DNA of 46,095 nt from positions 1 through 46,095 of the forward strand of contig NZ_RWIN01000137.1 of the NCBI RefSeq assembly GCF_009761815.1. Reading direction: 5' to 3'. Both the position numbers and the translations under genes were made by a program. The notes below the pieces were generated by a model, which did not search any database, was not told the origin of the DNA, and was given only the letters and a program-made list of their open reading frames with translations. Shown here in pieces: positions 1-6,565 of this stretch; positions within the stretch are counted from its first letter, which is position 1; each line of letters starts with the position of its first letter. The stretch comes from Pseudomonas sp. PB120. GTDB taxonomy: Bacteria; Pseudomonadota; Gammaproteobacteria; Pseudomonadales; Pseudomonadaceae.

Positions 1-76
1 TCCCGCTGGACTGCGCAGCAGGCCTTTTTTTGGGGCCGCTTCGCGACCCAGCGGGAGCAAGCTCCCTCGCCACAGG
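1..76. repeat. REP-like inverted repeat, cut by the left window edge
   Basis: Bases 1-9 (TCCCGCTGG) pair with 48-56 (CCAGCGGGA). The right half runs into GGGAGCAAGCTCCCTCGCC, a Pseudomonas REP-type hairpin ending near base 76. A GC-rich inner hairpin with a run of seven T lies between. It sits just beyond the terminator of the peroxiredoxin gene. The left part probably continues outside the window. Confidence 0.6.
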
Positions 77-111
77 TTCAGCGAAACAGCATTGGGTTTA
101 TCCCGCCCATA

Positions 112-142
112 AAAAAACCGGCCTCAGCGGCCGGTTTTTTTA
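112..142. terminator. Bidirectional Rho-independent terminator after the peroxiredoxin gene
   Basis: A stem AACCGGCC / GGCCGGTT with a short loop is flanked by an A-run on the left and a T-run on the right, so it can stop transcription in both directions. It lies just downstream of the stop codon of the minus-strand peroxiredoxin gene (158). Confidence 0.85.
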
Positions 143-157
143 TGCCTCGAACCTGGC

Positions 158-760
158 TTACAGCTTGCCAGCGTTCTCGGTCAGGTAAGCAGCGACGCCT
201 TCGGTCGAAGCGGTCATGCCTTTGTCGCCTTTTTTCCAGTTGGCAGGGCAAACTTCGCCGTGCTCTTCGTGGAATTGCAGAGCGTCGACCAGACGGATCA
301 GCTCTTCCATGTTACGGCCCAGCGGCAGGTCGTTGATGATCTGCGAGCGGACAATGCCTTTGTCGTCGATCAGGAACGCGCCACGGAAAGCCACGCCGCC
401 TTCGGACTCAACGTCGTAGGCCTTGGCGATTTCGTGCTTCATGTCGGCAGCCATGGTGTATTGCACCTGGCCGATGCCGCCATTGTTCACCGGGGTGTTG
501 CGCCATGCGTTGTGGGTGAAGTGTGAGTCGATCGAAACAGCGACCACTTCAACGTTGCGTGCCTTGAAGTCTTCCATGCGGTGGTCCAGAGCGATCAGCT
601 CGGACGGGCAAACGAAGGTGAAGTCCAGTGGGTAGAAGAACACCAGGCCGTATTTGCCTTTGATGGCCGAGGACAGGGTGTAGCTGTCTACGATCTCGCC
701 ATTGCCGAGTACGGCCGGGACGGTGAAGTCTGGGGCTTGTTTGCCTACGAGTACGCTCAT
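158..760 (-). CDS. Typical 2-Cys peroxiredoxin (AhpC/TSA family)
   Basis: A thiol peroxidase of 200 residues that reduces hydrogen peroxide and organic peroxides in the cytoplasm. The peroxidatic cysteine is C51 in FVCPSE and the resolving cysteine is C171 in EVCPANW, which is the typical 2-Cys arrangement. A GGIG motif (residues 94-97) and a C-terminal AAYL segment resemble the sequences linked to peroxide sensitivity in this family. The ATG start at 760 is preceded by GGAG at a good distance. It reads away from bfd and bfrB, and the same trio occurs in P. aeruginosa, which suggests peroxide removal linked to iron storage. It differs from the AhpCF alkyl hydroperoxide system in having no ahpF beside it. 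The family call is certain; the physiological reductant is not visible here. Confidence 0.95.
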   Translation of the reverse strand: MSVLVGKQAPDFTVPAVLGNGEIVDSYTLSSAIKGKYGLVFFYPLDFTFVCPSELIALDHRMEDFKARNVEVVAVSIDSHFTHNAWRNTPVNNGGIGQVQYTMAADMKHEIAKAYDVESEGGVAFRGAFLIDDKGIVRSQIINDLPLGRNMEELIRLVDALQFHEEHGEVCPANWKKGDKGMTASTEGVAAYLTENAGKL

Positions 761-862
761 TGGATATCTCCTGGTGTAAAGACGTGAAGAACCGGGTTCG
801 CATCAGCCTGCCACCCTGAGGCGACAGCCCTGTGACACGATCCCGTTTCGCAAAGACCGGCC

Positions 863-891
863 ATCATACACTGCGTGTTTGACCTGTCCAA
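863..891 (-). promoter_or_regulatory. Sigma70-type promoter for the peroxiredoxin gene
   Basis: On the minus strand TTGGAC (886-891) and TATGAT (863-868) are separated by exactly 17 bp. Transcription would start near 856 and give a leader of about 95 nt before the ATG at 760. This is a match to consensus only; no OxyR site was recognised with confidence. Confidence 0.6.
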
Positions 892-986
892 AAAAGCGTC
901 CTCTACAACTGGACGTGAATCCCCCAGAGTAAAAACCGTTCGTCGGTCATACCCTTTTATGCCGCAAAGGTCTTAGAAACCACTTT

Positions 987-1005
987 GACAATCATTCTCG
1001 TTAAC
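987..1005. promoter_or_regulatory. Fur-box-like operator upstream of bfd
   Basis: The 19 bases GACAATCATTCTCGTTAAC match the Fur consensus at 13 of 19 positions and keep the AATCATT core. The site lies 48 bp before the bfd ATG, where it could overlap the promoter. Iron-repressed bfd expression is known in Pseudomonas, because Bfd is needed to release iron from bacterioferritin when iron is scarce. The operator assignment is by similarity. Confidence 0.7.
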
Positions 1006-1052
1006 ATTAAGATCCATCGCAATTGAGTCACAACCAGCGACGGTTTTCACTT

Positions 1053-1271
1053 ATGTATGTTTGCCTCTGCACTGGCGTCACCGACGGTCAAATCCGCGAT
1101 GCAATCTATGAAGGTTGCTGCAGCTACAAAGAAGTCCGTCAGGCCACCGGCGTTGCGAGTCAGTGCGGCAAATGTGCCTGCCTTGCCAAGGAAGTGGTTC
1201 GCGAAACCCTGACCAAACTGCAATCGGCCCAGGCAGCGATACCTTTTCCAGTTGAATTTACAGCCGCCTAA
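1053..1271 (+). CDS. bfd: Bacterioferritin-associated ferredoxin
   Basis: A small [2Fe-2S] ferredoxin of 72 residues that docks on bacterioferritin and passes electrons to its ferric core so that stored iron is released as Fe(II). The cluster ligands are C4 and C6 (VCLC) and C38 and C41 (QCGKC), with the extra C43 also seen in the P. aeruginosa protein. I chose the ATG at 1053 because the family begins MYVCLC. An in-frame TTG at 1023 would add ten residues with no family counterpart. It is followed by a terminator and then by bfrB in the same direction, so the two partners are adjacent but probably separate transcription units. A Fur-box-like site lies upstream. Confidence 0.95.
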   Translation: MYVCLCTGVTDGQIRDAIYEGCCSYKEVRQATGVASQCGKCACLAKEVVRETLTKLQSAQAAIPFPVEFTAA

Positions 1272-1287
1272 ATCTCGTATTTCAAAG

Positions 1288-1313
1288 AACCGGACTCATG
1301 TCCGGTTTTTTTA
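1288..1313 (+). terminator. Rho-independent terminator after bfd
   Basis: Perfect 8-bp stem AACCGGAC / GTCCGGTT around a TCAT loop, followed by a run of T. It separates bfd from bfrB and so allows opposite iron responses of the two genes. Confidence 0.85.
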
Positions 1314-1469
1314 TGCCCGCAAATCAATTGCTTAGACGCTAGACGCGGAACACAAACATTCTTATTCCGATTAATTTTCACTTAAGTTTCAATAACTTAG
1401 GTTTGACACTCTTAATTACGCGGCTCAAACTCTGTTTTATAGACGGCTAATACAGGGCAGGACCCCATC

Positions 1470-1943
1470 ATGAAAGGCGACGTTACAGTCATCCAGCATC
1501 TCAACAAGATCCTTGCCAATGAGCTGGTCGCGATCAATCAATACTTCCTGCATGCACGCATGTACGAAGATTGGGGCCTGAACAAGCTCGGCAAGCACGA
1601 GTACCACGAATCCATCGACGAGATGAAGCACGCGGACAAGCTGATCAAGCGCATTCTGTTCCTGGAAGGCCTGCCGAACGTGCAGGATCTGGGCAAGCTG
1701 CAGATCGGCGAACACACCCAGGAAATGCTTGAGTGCGACCTGCGCATCGAACGCACCGGCCATGCCGATCTCAAAGTAGCCATCGCTCATTGCGAAACCG
1801 TGGGCGACTTCGGTAGCCGCGAACTGCTTGAAGAAATTCTTGAGTCCGAAGAAGAACATATCGACTGGCTGGAAACTCAGCTGGGCCTGATCGATAAAGT
1901 CGGCCTCGAGAACTATCTGCAATCGCAGATGGGCGAAGAGTAA
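1470..1943 (+). CDS. bfrB: Bacterioferritin, haem- and ferroxidase-site-bearing type
   Basis: A 157-residue subunit of the 24-mer iron storage shell, which oxidises Fe(II) and stores it as mineral. All dinuclear ferroxidase residues are present: E18, E51, H54, E94, E127 and H130. The haem ligand M52 is also present, so this is a true haem-binding bacterioferritin. Its neighbour bfd encodes the matching electron donor, as for BfrB of P. aeruginosa, which is why I use that symbol. The start at 1470 has AGGA upstream. A TTGACA lies at 1403-1408, but no good -10 box is at the right spacing, so I do not call a promoter. No Fur box was seen directly in front, in contrast to bfd. Confidence 0.95.
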   Translation: MKGDVTVIQHLNKILANELVAINQYFLHARMYEDWGLNKLGKHEYHESIDEMKHADKLIKRILFLEGLPNVQDLGKLQIGEHTQEMLECDLRIERTGHADLKVAIAHCETVGDFGSRELLEEILESEEEHIDWLETQLGLIDKVGLENYLQSQMGEE

Positions 1944-1970
1944 GTTAGCGCCTGCTAGACTCGAAACAAC

Positions 1971-2008
1971 AAAAAGCCCCGCGCTCTTTTGAAGAGGCGG
2001 GGCTTTTT
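1971..2008. terminator. Rho-independent terminator after bfrB
   Basis: A 12-bp stem, AAAAAGCCCCGC paired with GCGGGGCTTTTT, ends the bfrB unit. The A-run on the other side lets it act in both directions. It lies 28 bp after the bfrB stop codon. Confidence 0.9.
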
Positions 2009-2134
2009 GGTTTCTTCAGGGCCTGCCGGGCTTGGGAATATTCCTAAAGCCTGCCCCGAACAAGTCGATAACCCGGCATCGAGAGCTGTTGGCGATCCCC
2101 TGTCGCCCGCCACCTTTTTCCACAGAAGGTTTTT

Positions 2135-3037
2135 ATGTCTTCCAACAAAGCCCGCGCAGATTCACTTTCGCTTCTGCTGTTCACCTTGCGCAGCGGCAAG
2201 CTCATGGCAATCAACCTGCTGAAAGTCAGTGAAATCATCCCCTGCCCGCCCCTGACCCGACTTCCGGAGTCGCATCCCCACGTCAAAGGCATTGCGACCC
2301 TGCGCGGTGCTTCGTTGTCGGTGATCGACCTGAGCCGCGCCATCGGCGAGCGTCCGCTGGAAGACCCGAACGGTGGCTGCCTGATCGTCACTGACGTCAG
2401 CCGCTCCAAACAAGGTTTGCATGTTCAGGCGGTGAGCAAGATCGTCCATTGCCTGACCACTGACATCCGCCCACCGCCCTTCGGTTCTGGCGGCGTGCGC
2501 TCCTATATCACCGGCGTGACTTCCGTCGACGGCACGCTGGTGCAGGTGCTGGACATTGAAAAAGTGATCCACGGCATCGCCCCGGCACAGATTGAAATGG
2601 CCCCGACGGAACTGAGCATGGAAGACGCCGAAGTCCTGGGCAACGCACGAATTCTGGTGGTGGATGACAGCCAGGTCGCGCTGCAGCAATCGGTTCACAC
2701 CCTGCGCAATCTCGGCCTGCAATGCCACACCGCCCGCAGCGCCAAGGAAGCCATCGATTGCCTGCTGGATCTGCAAGGCACGGCGCAGCAGATCAACCTG
2801 ATCGTGTCCGACATCGAAATGTCCGAGATGGACGGTTATGCCTTCACCCGCACCCTGCGCGAAACGCCGGATTTTTCGCATCTCTACGTGCTGCTCCACA
2901 CCTCTCTGGACAGCGCGATGAATAGCGAAAAGGCGCGTCTTGCCGGGGCCAATGCGGTACTGACCAAGTTCTCTTCGCCAGAACTGACCAAGTGCCTGAT
3001 CGAAGCGGCCAAGGCCGTTGCCGAACAAGGTCACTGA
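2135..3037 (+). CDS. cheV: CheV-type chemotaxis coupling protein (CheW domain plus receiver)
   Basis: A cytoplasmic chemotaxis adaptor of 300 residues. Residues about 10-160 form a CheW-like domain that links chemoreceptors to the CheA kinase. Residues about 170-295 form a receiver domain with the acidic pair in ILVVDDS, the phospho-acceptor D226 (IVSDIEMSEMDGY), a conserved Thr (LLHTS) and the switch Lys (LTKFSS). Phosphorylation of CheV proteins is thought to tune adaptation of the receptor arrays. The ATG at 2135 has AGAAGG upstream. No receptor or other che gene is nearby, so it is an orphan cheV. An acetyltransferase gene starts at the base after its stop codon. Confidence 0.93.
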   Translation: MSSNKARADSLSLLLFTLRSGKLMAINLLKVSEIIPCPPLTRLPESHPHVKGIATLRGASLSVIDLSRAIGERPLEDPNGGCLIVTDVSRSKQGLHVQAVSKIVHCLTTDIRPPPFGSGGVRSYITGVTSVDGTLVQVLDIEKVIHGIAPAQIEMAPTELSMEDAEVLGNARILVVDDSQVALQQSVHTLRNLGLQCHTARSAKEAIDCLLDLQGTAQQINLIVSDIEMSEMDGYAFTRTLRETPDFSHLYVLLHTSLDSAMNSEKARLAGANAVLTKFSSPELTKCLIEAAKAVAEQGH

Positions 3038-3523
3038 GTGTTGGCCGAAGCGTTCTGCTTTCTGATGCGGCGCAATCTTGCTGAGGATGTGCCCGCCATC
3101 CAGTGGCCCGACGGAATTGAGTTGACCCACTACCGCCCCGAACTCGCCGACGCCGTTCATCACTTGATGCAACTGGGCTACAAGTCCGGCGGCGGTCGCG
3201 TGCCGGCACTTGATGCCTGGCAGCAGCGCTTCGAATCCGATCCTGAATACGACCCCGGCCTGTGCTTTATTGCCCTGGATGCCGATGGCGTCGTCGGTGT
3301 TGCTCAATGCTGGACCAGCGCCTACATCAAGAACCTGGTGGTGCATCCCAGCGCTCAGCGCCAAGGCCTGGGCCGCGCGTTGGTGCTGCATACATTCAGC
3401 GTGTTTAAGCAGCGCAGGGAAGGCTTCGTGGATCTGAAGGTGCTGGAAGACAACCTTCGTGCACAGCGGCTGTATGAAAGCGTCGGGATGCGCGTAGTCC
3501 GCCGGGAACCGGTCCCTGTCTGA
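3038..3523 (+). CDS. GNAT-family N-acetyltransferase
   Basis: A single-domain GNAT protein of up to 161 residues. The acetyl-CoA binding loop is clear: VHPSAQRQGLG followed by a helix, with the usual C-terminal block NLRAQRLYESVGM and its asparagine and tyrosine. The substrate is unknown. I use the GTG at 3038, which directly abuts the cheV stop and has AAGG about 7 bp upstream, implying translational coupling. An ATG at 3065 would give 152 residues but has a weaker ribosome site. Pairing with cheV may be only positional; I see nothing that shows CheV or its partners are acetylated. Confidence 0.85.
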   Translation: MLAEAFCFLMRRNLAEDVPAIQWPDGIELTHYRPELADAVHHLMQLGYKSGGGRVPALDAWQQRFESDPEYDPGLCFIALDADGVVGVAQCWTSAYIKNLVVHPSAQRQGLGRALVLHTFSVFKQRREGFVDLKVLEDNLRAQRLYESVGMRVVRREPVPV

Positions 3524-3565
3524 CAGACTCCAACCTTGGCCAATTCGCCCAAGGATGCCTGAACC

Positions 3566-3892
3566 GTGAAAATCTCAACCCTGACCTTCCTCTGCCTGAC
3601 TGCCCTCGCCAGCCAGGCTCACGCCTCCAGCCCTGACGCATGGGCCGCCTACGACAAAGTGGTCATCGCCAGTTGCACCAAGGCCAGCGGCCTGAAAAAC
3701 GCCAAACCTGTGGGCAACGCCGCGCAATTCGATGACCGGGTCGGCTATACCGCCCTTCTGCTCCAAGGCCAATACCCGCAAAAACACATGAAGGGCCTGC
3801 AAGGCTCGGAACTGTGCCTGTACAACAAGAAAAGCAAAATCGCGTACGTCACGGAGTGGGACTCGATCCGTCCGACAGTGAACGCGCAGTGA
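3566..3892 (+). CDS. Small exported protein of unknown function
   Basis: A 108-residue protein with a signal peptide (residues 1-20, ending AQAHAS-like), so it is probably periplasmic. The mature part has two cysteines, in IASCTKASG and SELCLYNKK, which could form one disulfide, and a lysine-rich middle. I do not recognise the family. The start is GTG at 3566 with AAGGA upstream. It follows the GNAT gene by 42 bp in the same direction and may be co-transcribed with it. A GC-rich hairpin (3925-3945) follows but lacks a strong T-run. Confidence 0.75.
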   Translation: MKISTLTFLCLTALASQAHASSPDAWAAYDKVVIASCTKASGLKNAKPVGNAAQFDDRVGYTALLLQGQYPQKHMKGLQGSELCLYNKKSKIAYVTEWDSIRPTVNAQ

Positions 3893-3975
3893 GTGGCGCA
3901 TAACTTGCTTCGATGCAGCCCTTCGCGGCGGCATTCTGACGCCGCTTCACGCCCCCGGATGCGACTGACCGCTCA

Positions 3976-4725
3976 ATGAATACGACATTTTCCTGCGTAG
4001 GCTGCGGCAAATGCTGCACTGACCACCACGTGCCCCTGACACTGCCGGAAGCCCGCATGTGGGCGAACGACGGCGGGCAGGTCATTGTGTTGGTGGAAGG
4101 TTTCCTGGGGAACGGTCTGGGCCTGCCCGCGCAGCAACGTGAACACGCCGAACGCCGTTCGGTGGTGGTCCAGAGCGGCAACACCAAGGCCTGCGTGGCG
4201 ATTACTTTTGCCGCCTACAATGTCGGCCGCTGCCGAAATCTGGACCAGGACAACCTCTGCCAGATCTACGAACGCCGGCCGCTGGTGTGCCGTATCTACC
4301 CGATGGAAATCAATCCGCACATTCCGCTCAACATCGCGGTGAAGGAGTGTCCGCCCGAATCGTGGGAAAAAGGACCGGACCTGATTGTCGGTGGTGAATT
4401 GGTGGATCAGGAGCTGATCAACTTGATCCAGCGCTCCCGTCAGGCCGATCGCGATGACATTCTCATCAAAGAAGCGATTTGCGCGTCTTTGGGGATTCGT
4501 ACTACGGCGTTGAAAGGCGACGGGTTTACCGCTTATCTGCCGGACATGAATGCGTTGGTGGCCGCGATTGACCAGGCAGCCGGGCAGCCGCTGACGGAGT
4601 TGGCCAGTGAGTGGCAGTTCCATGTGTCGGGTGACGATATCGCAGGGCAAGTACAAGCGGCCGGGGCGCGAGTGGCGACGGATGCGCCACTGAACTATGC
4701 GTTCATTTCGTTGCGGGCCGCTTGA
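3976..4725 (+). CDS. YkgJ-family cysteine cluster protein
   Basis: A 249-residue cytoplasmic protein opening with CVGCGKCC (C7, C10, C13, C14). It carries further cysteines in ACVAIT, GRCRNL, NLCQIY and RRPLVCRIYPM. This pattern, including the CxIYExRPxxCRxYP block, defines the YkgJ/UPF0153 family, whose cysteines are thought to bind zinc or an iron-sulfur cluster. The molecular role is not established. The usual family core fills about the first 130 residues; the C-terminal half is less conserved. The ATG at 3976 was chosen because the cysteine motif starts at residue 7. It converges on the small gene ending at 4774. Confidence 0.85.
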   Translation: MNTTFSCVGCGKCCTDHHVPLTLPEARMWANDGGQVIVLVEGFLGNGLGLPAQQREHAERRSVVVQSGNTKACVAITFAAYNVGRCRNLDQDNLCQIYERRPLVCRIYPMEINPHIPLNIAVKECPPESWEKGPDLIVGGELVDQELINLIQRSRQADRDDILIKEAICASLGIRTTALKGDGFTAYLPDMNALVAAIDQAAGQPLTELASEWQFHVSGDDIAGQVQAAGARVATDAPLNYAFISLRAA

Positions 4726-4743
4726 CCCAAAGCTTGCAGCCTG

Positions 4744-4757
4744 CGATGGGCCCATCG
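4744..4757. repeat. Perfect 14-bp palindrome between convergent genes
   Basis: CGATGGGCCCATCG lies in the 48-bp gap between the stop codons of the YkgJ-family gene and the small minus-strand gene. It could act as a weak shared terminator or a protein site. There is no strong T-run, so I do not call it a terminator. Confidence 0.5.
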
Positions 4758-4773
4758 TTTCAAAACTTGAAAT

Positions 4774-5031
4774 TCAGCGCTTGCCCATCGAACGGCGAGT
4801 CCCTGGAGGCGCGGCGCCCGGGGTTTTGGTGTGGCCATTCTTGGCGCCGTTCTTGTACCACGGCTGGCTGGCGTTCTTGGCTGCAGCCAGGTCACCCGGT
4901 TTGAACGGGAACTTGAACGCCGGAATTGCGGCTTTGGTTTCGCTGTCTGCGCTGGAGTCGACGCTGTCTGGCAGGTCTGCCTGGTCGTCGCTCGAAACGT
5001 CGGCAACCGGCGGTTGTGTCGGGGATGTCAT
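4774..5031 (-). CDS. Small, probably disordered protein of unknown function
   Basis: Eighty-five residues with an acidic Ser/Asp/Ala-rich first half and a basic C-terminus (residues about 62-85) rich in Lys, Arg, Gly and Pro. A short hydrophobic block, AIPAFKFPFKPGD, sits between. No signal peptide or membrane segment is seen. The ATG at 5031 has GGAG six bases upstream, which decides the start over a longer open frame running to 5208 through a REP element. The charge split and low complexity suggest an unfolded protein that binds a partner or nucleic acid; this is inference. I do not recognise the family. Confidence 0.65.
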   Translation of the reverse strand: MTSPTQPPVADVSSDDQADLPDSVDSSADSETKAAIPAFKFPFKPGDLAAAKNASQPWYKNGAKNGHTKTPGAAPPGTRRSMGKR

Positions 5032-5166
5032 GAAAGCTCCGGGTGATGCAATAAAGTCGGGCCCGGTCAGCGAGCCACGAAAGGCGGCAGTATACCTGTC
5101 TCGGGAGCGGCAAGCTTCACACAGCAAGCAAGCTGGTCGGGTTTTGTGTTGACCGCGCTGCCGCCT

Positions 5167-5257
5167 TCGCGAGCAGGCTCGCTCCCACAGTTGATCTACG
5201 TCGAACATAAACTGTGTATTTCACCACCATCCAGTGTGGGAGCGAGCCTGCTCGCGA
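5167..5257. repeat. Inverted REP pair (REPIN-like)
   Basis: TCGCGAGCAGGCTCGCTCCC ending near 5190 is mirrored by GGGAGCGAGCCTGCTCGCGA ending at 5257, with about 44 bp between. This is the standard fluorescens-group REP sequence in head-to-head arrangement. Confidence 0.85.
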
Positions 5258-5292
5258 TGAACGATAACTCGGTCACCCCGACTGAACGCCCA

Positions 5293-5312
5293 AACTGACA
5301 GCGCCGTCAGTT
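5293..5312. promoter_or_regulatory. Dyad AACTGAC-N6-GTCAGTT upstream of the efflux operon
   Basis: Perfect 7-bp arms around a 6-bp spacer, 93 bp before the membrane fusion protein start. The size suits a dimeric regulator such as the OmpR-type protein encoded in the operon or an outside repressor. It is a candidate operator only. Confidence 0.45.
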
Positions 5313-5337
5313 AGCAGTCACTTTCCTGACCGTCGCA

Positions 5338-5365
5338 CAGGTTTATAAAGGAAGGTATAAACCTG
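5338..5365. promoter_or_regulatory. Dyad CAGGTTTATA-N8-TATAAACCTG upstream of the efflux operon
   Basis: Perfect 10-bp arms around the purine-rich spacer AAGGAAGG, ending 39 bp before the first start codon. TATA-like hexamers in both arms mean it may overlap a -10 region or form a leader hairpin. It is the strongest small inverted repeat in the region and a candidate site of autoregulation. Confidence 0.5.
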
Positions 5366-5404
5366 CCCCTACTCCCGACCACCCAGCCCCGGCGCCCCAC
5401 TCGC

Positions 5405-6565
5405 ATGCGAATTCAGAAAAAACCCGTCTTGCTCGCCGCCCTTCTGATTGTTCTGGCAGCGCTGGGCCTGTGGTACGCCACCAAACCCGCCACCACCAAA
5501 CTCGCGGCCTCGACGGCCATTCCGGTGCGGGTGGTCAGCGTCGCCAAAAAAGACGTGCCCCGTTACGTCAGCGGCATCGGGTCGGTGTTGTCCCTGCACA
5601 GCGTCGTGGTCCGCCCTCAGATCGACGGCATCCTCACCAAAATCCTGGTCAAGGAAGGCCAACTGGTGAAGCAAGGCGACTTGCTGGCCACCATCGACGA
5701 CCGCTCGATCCGCGCCAGCCTCGACCAGGCCCGGGCCCAATTGGGTGAAAGCCAGGCGCAACTGCAAGTGGCGTTGGTCAATCTCAAGCGCTACAAGTTG
5801 CTGAGCGTTGACGACGGCGTTTCGAAACAGACCTACGACCAGCAACAAGCCCTGGTCAACCAACTGAAAGCCACCGCCCAAGGCAATCAGGCCTCGATCG
5901 ATGCGGCCCAAGTGCAGCTTTCCTACACGCAGATTCGCTCCCCGGTGTCCGGTCGTGTCGGCATTCGCACCGTGGACGAGGGCAACTTCCTGCGCATGAC
6001 CGACGCCCAAGGGCTGTTCACCGTGACCCAGATCGACCCGATTGCCGTGGAGTTCTCCTTGCCGCAGCAAATGCTGCCGACCCTGCAAGGCTTGATCAGC
6101 GATCCCGAGCACGCACAGGTGAAGGCCTACATCGGTGCCGACACCGACGGCGAAACCGGCAACCTGCTGGGCGAAGGCCACCTGACATTGATCGACAACC
6201 AGATCAACGCCAACACCGGGACCATCCGTGCCAAGGCTGAATTCAACAACGCCGGGCAGAAACTCTGGCCGGGCCTGCTGGTGACGGTAAAAATCCAGAC
6301 GGCGCTGGAGAAGGATGCGCTGGTGGTGCCTCCAACCGTCGTACAACGCGGCCTCGATCAACATTTCGTTTACCGGATCAACGGTGACAAAGTCGAAACC
6401 GTTCCGGTGCAGATGGTCTATCAAGGCAGCGGCCAGGACATCATCAAAGGCGTGAAACCGGGCGATGTGCTGGTCAGCGATGGCCAATCAAGGCTCAAAC
6501 CCGGTTCGACCGTGCAGGTGCTGACCGACCCACCGCAAGTGGTGCAAACGGAGCCGAAACCATGA
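5405..6565 (+). CDS. RND efflux membrane fusion protein (MdtA-like, HlyD family)
   Basis: A periplasmic adaptor of 386 residues that links the inner-membrane pump to an outer-membrane channel. It starts with a signal or membrane-anchor segment (residues about 7-24). A split lipoyl domain follows (about 66-98, ending VKQGDLLATID), then an alpha-helical hairpin (about 100-165), the second lipoyl half (YTQIRSPVSGRVG), and beta-barrel and membrane-proximal domains. No lipobox cysteine is seen. The last four bases overlap the pump start (ATGA). The sequence resembles adaptors of MdtABC-like drug pumps more than those of metal pumps; the substrate cannot be read from it. No clear ribosome site precedes the ATG, and alternatives upstream are no better. 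Confidence 0.92.
   Translation: MRIQKKPVLLAALLIVLAALGLWYATKPATTKLAASTAIPVRVVSVAKKDVPRYVSGIGSVLSLHSVVVRPQIDGILTKILVKEGQLVKQGDLLATIDDRSIRASLDQARAQLGESQAQLQVALVNLKRYKLLSVDDGVSKQTYDQQQALVNQLKATAQGNQASIDAAQVQLSYTQIRSPVSGRVGIRTVDEGNFLRMTDAQGLFTVTQIDPIAVEFSLPQQMLPTLQGLISDPEHAQVKAYIGADTDGETGNLLGEGHLTLIDNQINANTGTIRAKAEFNNAGQKLWPGLLVTVKIQTALEKDALVVPPTVVQRGLDQHFVYRINGDKVETVPVQMVYQGSGQDIIKGVKPGDVLVSDGQSRLKPGSTVQVLTDPPQVVQTEPKP

Larger units (their letters stand above)
5032..5404. other. 373-bp divergent intergenic region with a REP pair and two dyads
   Basis: This gap separates the small minus-strand gene from the plus-strand efflux operon. It holds the inverted REP pair at 5167-5257 and two inverted repeats, at 5293-5312 and 5338-5365, close to the start of the efflux operon. 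No convincing open frame was found in it. Confidence 0.8.

Noticed and set aside
1403..1441. Promoter for bfrB from TTGACA at 1403-1408
   Set aside because: No acceptable -10 box lies 15-19 bp downstream; the nearest TATA-like sequence is about 27 bp away.
5167..5257. Repeats here and elsewhere as a CRISPR array
   Set aside because: They are single inverted REP pairs with no regularly spaced direct repeats and no cas genes.
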